33,256 nt of DNA from a virus, in IMG/VR virus record IMGVR_UViG_3300025849_000121, positions 1 to 33,256 of that record, one strand, 5' to 3'. Shown piece after piece: positions 28,518 to 33,256 of the stretch. The notes beneath the pieces are model-generated. The model saw only the letters and a list, made by a program, of their open reading frames with translations, searched no databases and was not told where the DNA came from. How positions within the stretch are numbered: position 1 is the stretch's first letter; every line of letters starts with the position of its first letter. The position numbers and the translations under genes were made by a program.

Positions 28518-28546
28518 ATTATAGCATATATTTTTACAATAGTAAA
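28518..28546 (-). promoter_or_regulatory. Sigma70-like promoter of the Nmad1-ThyA-family operon
   Basis: TTTACT (28546-28541), a 17-nt spacer and TATAAT (28523-28518). Confidence 0.8.
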
Positions 28547-28548
28547 CA

Positions 28549-29085
28549 TTAAAGTGGTGTTGGGTTTTTAAAAAAGTTTTCTATATTTACAACATATTTT
28601 GCAAATTTACCAGGAATCTTTCTTTTAATTATATCAGAGGCTTTTGCAATACCAACAAAAGTGTGGGTAACAATATCCCCTTCTTGCAATAGAATAGCTG
28701 TATTACGGTTATCTTTATAGAAAAGAATATGCGACACAAGGCCAGCCTTTACTGCAGCTCTGAAGTTGTCTTTAATTGGAAACCAAATTGAAGAAATACA
28801 TTTATTATCGATGCGCATATCAGCAATATTATAATCTGGCCAAAAATTAGCTGCAGTCCCGTATTCTTCGACAGTAGTATCTTTCGGTTTTACAAGTTTA
28901 TTGTGGAGTAGCCACCATTCCAATAGTTCATAATCAATTCCAAGTTCCCCCAATTCATAGTTAGATTCACTTGCTTTTTTATTGCGGTACTCAATAAAAT
29001 CTTTATCTACAACAATTTTAGCATTATTAATAAGAAGATTTAATTTACAAGCAATTTCATTATAATCAATCAAAGTAGGGGACAT
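28549..29085 (-). CDS. 178-aa hypothetical protein
   Basis: The start ATG 29085 (MSPTLIDYNEIACKLN) has GGAG 8 nt upstream and overlaps the kdsA stop by 20 nt; a TTG farther up is less likely. The protein has many Trp, Tyr and charged residues (EWWLLHNKLV, DYNIADMRIDNKCISSIWFP) and a basic C-terminus (KRKIPGKFAKYV). No domain is recognised with confidence. Confidence 0.7.
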   Translation of the reverse strand: MSPTLIDYNEIACKLNLLINNAKIVVDKDFIEYRNKKASESNYELGELGIDYELLEWWLLHNKLVKPKDTTVEEYGTAANFWPDYNIADMRIDNKCISSIWFPIKDNFRAAVKAGLVSHILFYKDNRNTAILLQEGDIVTHTFVGIAKASDIIKRKIPGKFAKYVVNIENFFKNPTPL

Positions 29086-29857
29086 AAGAATACTCCACAA
29101 TATCGTGTAAAATGTCTTCAAAATCTTGGAGGTTTACCATATTAGGCCCATCAGATGGAGCATTATCCGGATTAGGGTGCACCTCTAAGAAGAAGTTAGT
29201 AACACCCAAAGCAGCGGCAGCACGAGTAAGACCTGGAACGTAGTCACGATTACCACCAGACGAGCTGCCGTGTCCCCCAGGCTTCTGGCACGAGTGGGTA
29301 GCATCAAATACGATCGGTACCCCCAAGTTATCAAGCATGTACTGAAGGCCATTAAAATCGACCACAAGATTATTATACCCAAAACTAGTTCCCCTTTCTG
29401 TAATCCATACTTCTTTAGCGTCTTCTGTTTTGCTAAGGATGCCTGTTATATCCCATGGCGCTAAAAACTGACCCTTTTTAATATTAATAATTTTATCAGT
29501 CATACAAGCTGCACTAATTAAATCTGTCTGACGACAAAGAAATGCCGGAATTTGAATTACATCAACTGCTTCATTGTATTTGTAAGCTATTGCAGCAATA
29601 TCAGTTGTAGAATGCACATCTGTTAAAATTTTAACATTAACCGTTTCTTTTAATGACAAAAAGTCAAGCATTGTGGGTTCAAATCCCACACCACGTATAC
29701 CATCAATACTTGTACGATTAGCTTTATCATAGCTAGCTTTAAAAATATATTCAACATCATATTTTGCACAAATATCAGCACAATGCTCAGCAATATCTAA
29801 TGACATTGAAAGATTTTCATGTTGGCATGGACCGGCAATAATTCGTAAAGATTCCAT
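29066..29857 (-). CDS. kdsA: Kdo-8-phosphate synthase
   Basis: The 263-aa protein has IAGPCQHEN, FKASYDKANRTSIDGIRGVGFE, DATHSCQKPGG and EVHPNPDNAPSDGPNM. These are the substrate- and metal-binding motifs of KdsA. The Cys in IAGPC, with the later His, Glu and Asp, marks the metal-dependent class. It joins phosphoenolpyruvate and arabinose-5-phosphate. Slightly short of the usual 270-285 aa. With KdsB it brackets Kdo synthesis. Confidence 0.9.
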   Translation of the reverse strand: MESLRIIAGPCQHENLSMSLDIAEHCADICAKYDVEYIFKASYDKANRTSIDGIRGVGFEPTMLDFLSLKETVNVKILTDVHSTTDIAAIAYKYNEAVDVIQIPAFLCRQTDLISAACMTDKIINIKKGQFLAPWDITGILSKTEDAKEVWITERGTSFGYNNLVVDFNGLQYMLDNLGVPIVFDATHSCQKPGGHGSSSGGNRDYVPGLTRAAAALGVTNFFLEVHPNPDNAPSDGPNMVNLQDFEDILHDIVEYSYVPYFD

Positions 29858-29859
29858 AA

Positions 29860-29997
29860 TTATAATTTATCCTGTAATTCTGCAATTCGAATATAAGAAT
29901 TTTGCAATTGAGCTTGTAAATCATATACATTTTTTTCTAGAATTTGAATTTTTATATTCATTTCAGCAAATGCTTTTTCAATATCTTTATTACTCAT
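29860..29997 (-). CDS. 45-aa coiled-coil protein
   Basis: The ATG at 29997 has TGGAGAG upstream; the stop is TAA at 29862-29860, 2 nt before kdsA. The peptide is one heptad helix (IEKAFAEMNIKIQILEKNV...). It sits directly behind the 30024-30052 promoter, so it opens the kdsA operon. Confidence 0.62.
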   Translation of the reverse strand: MSNKDIEKAFAEMNIKIQILEKNVYDLQAQLQNSYIRIAELQDKL

Positions 29998-30023
29998 ATC
30001 AATCTCTCCATATTATATATTAT

Positions 30024-30052
30024 ATTTTACTATAATTATCAAAAAAAGTAAA
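30024..30052 (-). promoter_or_regulatory. Sigma70-like promoter of the kdsA operon, CTG class
   Basis: TTTACT (30052-30047), a 17-nt spacer and TAAAAT (30029-30024), with ATAGCTG before the -35. Confidence 0.62.
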
Positions 30053-30063
30053 CAGCTATTTAA

Positions 30064-31158
30064 TTAATTCCACCCAATCTTTTCCCACGGAACATCTTTA
30101 TTGCCAAAATGACCGTACGTACAGTTTTTACTATATTCATAAAAATTAAACATATCAAATCGGTCAATAATTCCTTTAGGGCTCAGATCAATTTCTTTAC
30201 GAATAAACTTTTCAATACTTTTACTATAACCATTGGATTCTACATAAATGCTGATAGGTTGTTTAACTCCGATTGCATAGCTTAATTGAATATTACACCA
30301 GTCAGCCATTTCATCTGCTACAACATTTTTAGCGAGCCAACGTGCCATATAAGCCGCGCTACGATCTACTTTCGTGGGGTCTTTACCACTAAAAGCACCG
30401 CCGCCGTGGGGAGCAAAGCCCCCATAAGTATCAACAATAATCTTACGTCCAGTAACACCAGCATCCCCATCAGGGCCGCCAATAACAAAATTACCAGTAG
30501 GATTAATATGCCATACAGTATTTTCATCAATCATATCTCCTAAACCACAATGCAATACGGCACCCCTTGCAAGGGTCCTTGCAGTTTGAATTTCATTAGC
30601 GGCATGTTGAGTACTAATAACAATTTGGTCTACCCGTTTAGCTATACCACCTTCGTATTGTATACTAATTTGTGATTTTGCATCGGGGCCTAATATATTA
30701 TCTAATAATCGAATTTCTTTCAATTCTTTAAGAATTTCATGCGCATAATAAATAGGAGCCGGTAAATAGGCATCATTATCATTACAAGCATAGCCAAACA
30801 TAATACCCTGATCCCCAGCCCCAAAATCATCGGTGCCTAATGCAATATCAGCGCTTTGTGCATGGATTTCATTGTAAATTTTTAGATTATCCCAATGAAA
30901 TCCCTCTTGTTCATATCCAATTTTTTTTACTGTATTACGAACAATTTCTTTAACTTCTTCGTTGCTCACATTAAAGTTTTTTACTTCACCGGCCAACGTT
31001 ACCATATTAGTAGTTGTAAGAGTTTCAACAGCAACACGAGTTGTCTCATCGCCGGCGCGCAATCCCGCATCAACAAGGGCGTCACTGATTTGGTCTGCTA
31101 CTTTATCGGGGTGGCCGTCACTAACACTTTCACTAGTAAAAATATAATTTTGATTCAT
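30064..31158 (-). CDS. metK: S-adenosylmethionine synthetase
   Basis: The 364-aa protein has SVSDGHPDKVADQISDAL, GAGDQGIMFGYA, GGPDGDAGVTGRKII and GGGAFSGKDPTKVD, the signature motifs of MetK. Only slightly shorter than host enzymes (about 380-400 aa), all core motifs are intact. It makes SAM from methionine and ATP, which the radical-SAM enzyme and any methylases would use. It follows the nucleotidyltransferase-cupin gene by 2 nt, in one operon. Confidence 0.95.
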   Translation of the reverse strand: MNQNYIFTSESVSDGHPDKVADQISDALVDAGLRAGDETTRVAVETLTTTNMVTLAGEVKNFNVSNEEVKEIVRNTVKKIGYEQEGFHWDNLKIYNEIHAQSADIALGTDDFGAGDQGIMFGYACNDNDAYLPAPIYYAHEILKELKEIRLLDNILGPDAKSQISIQYEGGIAKRVDQIVISTQHAANEIQTARTLARGAVLHCGLGDMIDENTVWHINPTGNFVIGGPDGDAGVTGRKIIVDTYGGFAPHGGGAFSGKDPTKVDRSAAYMARWLAKNVVADEMADWCNIQLSYAIGVKQPISIYVESNGYSKSIEKFIRKEIDLSPKGIIDRFDMFNFYEYSKNCTYGHFGNKDVPWEKIGWN

Positions 31159-31160
31159 AA

Positions 31161-31976
31161 TTATTTCTTTTTTCTAAGTGGTAGGGCAATATCCACATCA
31201 TCATCAATACATTGTTTACCATATTGTAATTCTACTATATGCGAAGCAATTTTAAATGGATTACTTGCTTCATACCAAGATTTAGCTGGAATAACTTGTG
31301 GTGGATCTTGTGGAGTTAATATTTTTTTATCTAAACCCCTATGTAGGTTTAGCTGAGTTTGCCCCTGTATTTGTGTCCAAAGTTCACTTCTATCTTTATG
31401 GCGTTGATTCATTAATGACTTTTTAGGCAAAATCATTAATTCTCTTAATTTATAATGTAATCCTGTTTTTGGATCCACACCTTCAGCTAATATTCTATAC
31501 CAGCCCCATTCCTGTAAAGTTTTTGCGCTTCTCCATTCATCAAGAATTTCAAAAGATGAATTAACTACTTCTCTGCCCACATCAAAAACAAAGGTTACTT
31601 GGGGGTTATCAATAAGTGGTTTATTATCTTCGGGTGGTTTGCTATAACCATTAGCACATATAATATCAGCTTTAGGATATTCTAGCATTATTTGTTGAAT
31701 AAATTTAAGAGCAGTATCATCAGCATCCATATCAGAGGTAAAACAAACTGCTTTATTTACAAAACCAAGTTCCGCAATAATAGCATGTCTATCTTCTATA
31801 TCAAGAAACGGCCGACCCCGACGTCGGGTCAACCGCTCATTAGAATGAATTCCAACAATAAGCATATCGCCAAGGAGAGCTGCTTCTTTTAAGTATTTAA
31901 TATGTCCTTTATGTAATGGGTCAAACCCACCTGTTGCAAGAACAATTTTCTTTTTTCTAAACGGTTTTATACGCAT
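31161..31976 (-). CDS. Nucleotidylyltransferase-cupin fusion protein
   Basis: The 271-aa protein has two parts. Residues 1-140 are an RfaE-domain-II/cytidylyltransferase domain (ATGGFDPLHKGHIKYL, HxGH at 22-25; SNERLTRRRGRPF). Residues 157-262 are a type II mannose-6-phosphate-isomerase cupin (LPKKSLMNQRHKDRSELW, then IPAKSWYEASNP and VELQYGKQCIDDDVDI). The first would make an NDP-sugar, the second isomerise or bind the sugar. It overlaps the primase-like gene by 20 nt. The fusion is unusual; the fusion frame is continuous. Confidence 0.8.
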   Translation of the reverse strand: MRIKPFRKKKIVLATGGFDPLHKGHIKYLKEAALLGDMLIVGIHSNERLTRRRGRPFLDIEDRHAIIAELGFVNKAVCFTSDMDADDTALKFIQQIMLEYPKADIICANGYSKPPEDNKPLIDNPQVTFVFDVGREVVNSSFEILDEWRSAKTLQEWGWYRILAEGVDPKTGLHYKLRELMILPKKSLMNQRHKDRSELWTQIQGQTQLNLHRGLDKKILTPQDPPQVIPAKSWYEASNPFKIASHIVELQYGKQCIDDDVDIALPLRKKK

Positions 31977-32898
31977 ATTCTATAGCCCTGTCTGCTTCTA
32001 CTTGCAAGTTTCTTGATTCATATATTCGGGCAGTATCGTTATCTAATTCTCTTATAATATCTGCAATTTCATATGATGTTATTGGGTATTGTCGTCTAAT
32101 AGCGCTAATTGCTATTGAGCTCATAATCTTATATATCATTCTGTATCGGCCGCTGCCATCAGTAAAAGCCATTGTACGGTATTCATCAATTAATTTCTTT
32201 GAAACAAACGGACAATCACGATAACCATCCCAATGAATATTACTTTTTTCTAATTGGTTAGCTCTAAAACTAACTATTTGTTTTTGTATTTCAGCCGGAA
32301 GCCTATCAATAAAATTTGCACTATGTTTTTTTTCTTCATACGGATGCTTGTCCATTAACCGATAGGGATTAATAGATGCACCGTCAAGGTTAGAAAAAAT
32401 AAAATTGTTACTATTAGCATAAGTTGCAGGCACGTAATACATACGAGAAAGGTCTTTAGTCTGCGTATCTCCGAGTCTGCCGATCTCTGTATTAAGGCTG
32501 TGCCAAAAATGTTTGATTCGTGAGCTTTCAACATGCGTTTCAAGAGGGAAGACGAGGCGAAACTTCGGTAAAGAATTAGTACTGCTAGCAGTGCTATAAC
32601 ACACGTACCGATAATGGCCGAAATTAGTATATAACTCATCTTTTAAGTTACCCTTAAACTCATGATCGTCAACATCAGCAGCAGCCCAACCTGCCCAAGC
32701 CAATACATTAGCATTGGCTCTAGTTGTGCCAGCCTGGTAAGTAGCTGGAGAAATAAGTTCTGCATCTTTTTTTCCATTTCGTTTAATATCAGACAATTTA
32801 TATAAAAAGGATTCAAACGCATCAAAATCTTCGAAATCCATTTTTCGATGCGTTGCGTTATCAAATATAGATTTAAAAATCGTAGAAGAAATATTCAT
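31957..32898 (-). CDS. Primase-polymerase (AEP)-like protein
   Basis: The 313-aa protein has AAADVDDHEFKG (D75-x-D77, motif I), YSTASSTNSLPKFRLVFPL (motif II-type) and DLSRMYYVPATY (motif III-like), as in archaeo-eukaryotic primases. The C-terminal half is helical. It would prime the fork for the gp41-type helicase, in place of the DnaG-type gp61 of T4. It could also be a VirE_N-type relative without enzyme activity. Confidence 0.7.
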   Translation of the reverse strand: MNISSTIFKSIFDNATHRKMDFEDFDAFESFLYKLSDIKRNGKKDAELISPATYQAGTTRANANVLAWAGWAAADVDDHEFKGNLKDELYTNFGHYRYVCYSTASSTNSLPKFRLVFPLETHVESSRIKHFWHSLNTEIGRLGDTQTKDLSRMYYVPATYANSNNFIFSNLDGASINPYRLMDKHPYEEKKHSANFIDRLPAEIQKQIVSFRANQLEKSNIHWDGYRDCPFVSKKLIDEYRTMAFTDGSGRYRMIYKIMSSIAISAIRRQYPITSYEIADIIRELDNDTARIYESRNLQVEADRAIEYAYKTV

Positions 32899-32926
32899 GA
32901 TATTATCTAATTTACCAATTATAAGT

Positions 32927-33256
32927 TTAGTCGTTAAGAAGTGCTTTGTTTAAATTGCCGTGATTACCTATATGACTTGGAGCTACCCACCCATCCGGCT
33001 TAATAAGGTCCGGAAGTCCGAATTTGTTCGGACGACCTTCTTTTACACCTGGTGATTTAGCCATATTTGCTTCATACACTCGATCCCACGCGTCATTAGC
33101 ATCAACACCAAATACATCAAGAGTACCAATAGCAAATACACACAAGTCAATAAGGCCATCAACAATTTCTTCTGGATCTTTTGCATCCAGCGCGTCAAGT
33201 GTTTCGTCCAGTTCTTCTTTGCACATCGCCAAGCGGAATTTTAAATATTTATCCAT
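32927..33256 (-). CDS. MazG-like nucleotide pyrophosphohydrolase
   Basis: The 109-aa protein has MCKEELDETLDALDAKDPEEIVDGLIDLCVFAIG, the ExxE...ExxD metal-binding helices of the MazG family, then a long Gly/Pro-rich tail. Such enzymes cleave NTPs or (p)ppGpp-like alarmones. The ATG is exactly at the window edge, so an upstream start outside the window cannot be excluded. Confidence 0.78.
   Translation of the reverse strand: MDKYLKFRLAMCKEELDETLDALDAKDPEEIVDGLIDLCVFAIGTLDVFGVDANDAWDRVYEANMAKSPGVKEGRPNKFGLPDLIKPDGWVAPSHIGNHGNLNKALLND

Noticed and set aside
1-33256. tRNA genes, insertion sequences, integrase or attachment sites
   Set aside because: I saw no cloverleaf other than the tmRNA acceptor piece, no transposase or integrase, and no terminal direct repeats of an element.

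Overview
The window looks like part of the genome of a T4-superfamily myovirus of an AT-rich marine-type bacterium. It carries a UvsX-type recombinase, a gp41/DnaB-type helicase, a primase-polymerase-like protein, a Cas4/RecB-like nuclease, nucleotide-metabolism genes and T4-style late promoters (TATAAATA). The host is most likely an alphaproteobacterium. The strongest clue is a phage-encoded tmRNA in the circularly permuted two-piece arrangement usual in that class, with tag ANNNFAPSGYALAA. A SAR11-type (pelagimyophage) host is an inference only.

Layout. 1-4840 (minus): a run of tiny early genes, each behind its own sigma70-like promoter (TTTACA, 17 nt, TATAAT-like). It contains two unexplained large hairpin-closed, GC-rich RNA-like elements (715-1004), a DUF932 protein and a PhyH-type oxygenase. 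4888-6199 (plus): two late genes, a TIGR02594-like lipoprotein hydrolase and a PD-(D/E)XK nuclease-like protein. 10801-6202 (minus): a late operon of exported, membrane and coiled-coil proteins, including an EF-hand two-helix membrane protein and a small outer-membrane protein. 10819-12062 (minus): a porin-like gene preceded by the permuted tmRNA. 12117-14818: small early genes, a SleB-like cell-wall hydrolase and a micro-membrane protein. 14844-19136: the uvsX-helicase replication operon. 19137-26819: sugar-nucleotide and envelope genes (UDP-sugar dehydrogenase, uronate epimerase, KdsB, cytidylyltransferase, cupin, sulfotransferase), a split radical-SAM/SPASM pair, dCMP deaminase and an AbrB-like protein. 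26902-27316 (plus): one lone early gene. 27365-33256 (minus): a ThyA-family protein with the dCMP-hydroxymethylase signature Asp, an Nmad1-like partner, KdsA, MetK, a nucleotidylyltransferase-cupin fusion, the primase-like protein and a MazG-like protein.

How it fits together. Early genes use the host sigma70 polymerase from a stereotyped promoter family. Replication and nucleotide genes make (probably modified) DNA. The Kdo, uronate and sulfo genes could remodel host surface glycan. Late genes carry TATAAATA boxes. The tmRNA and porin may keep translation and nutrient uptake running during infection. Functional calls rest on motifs read by eye; no database search was possible.
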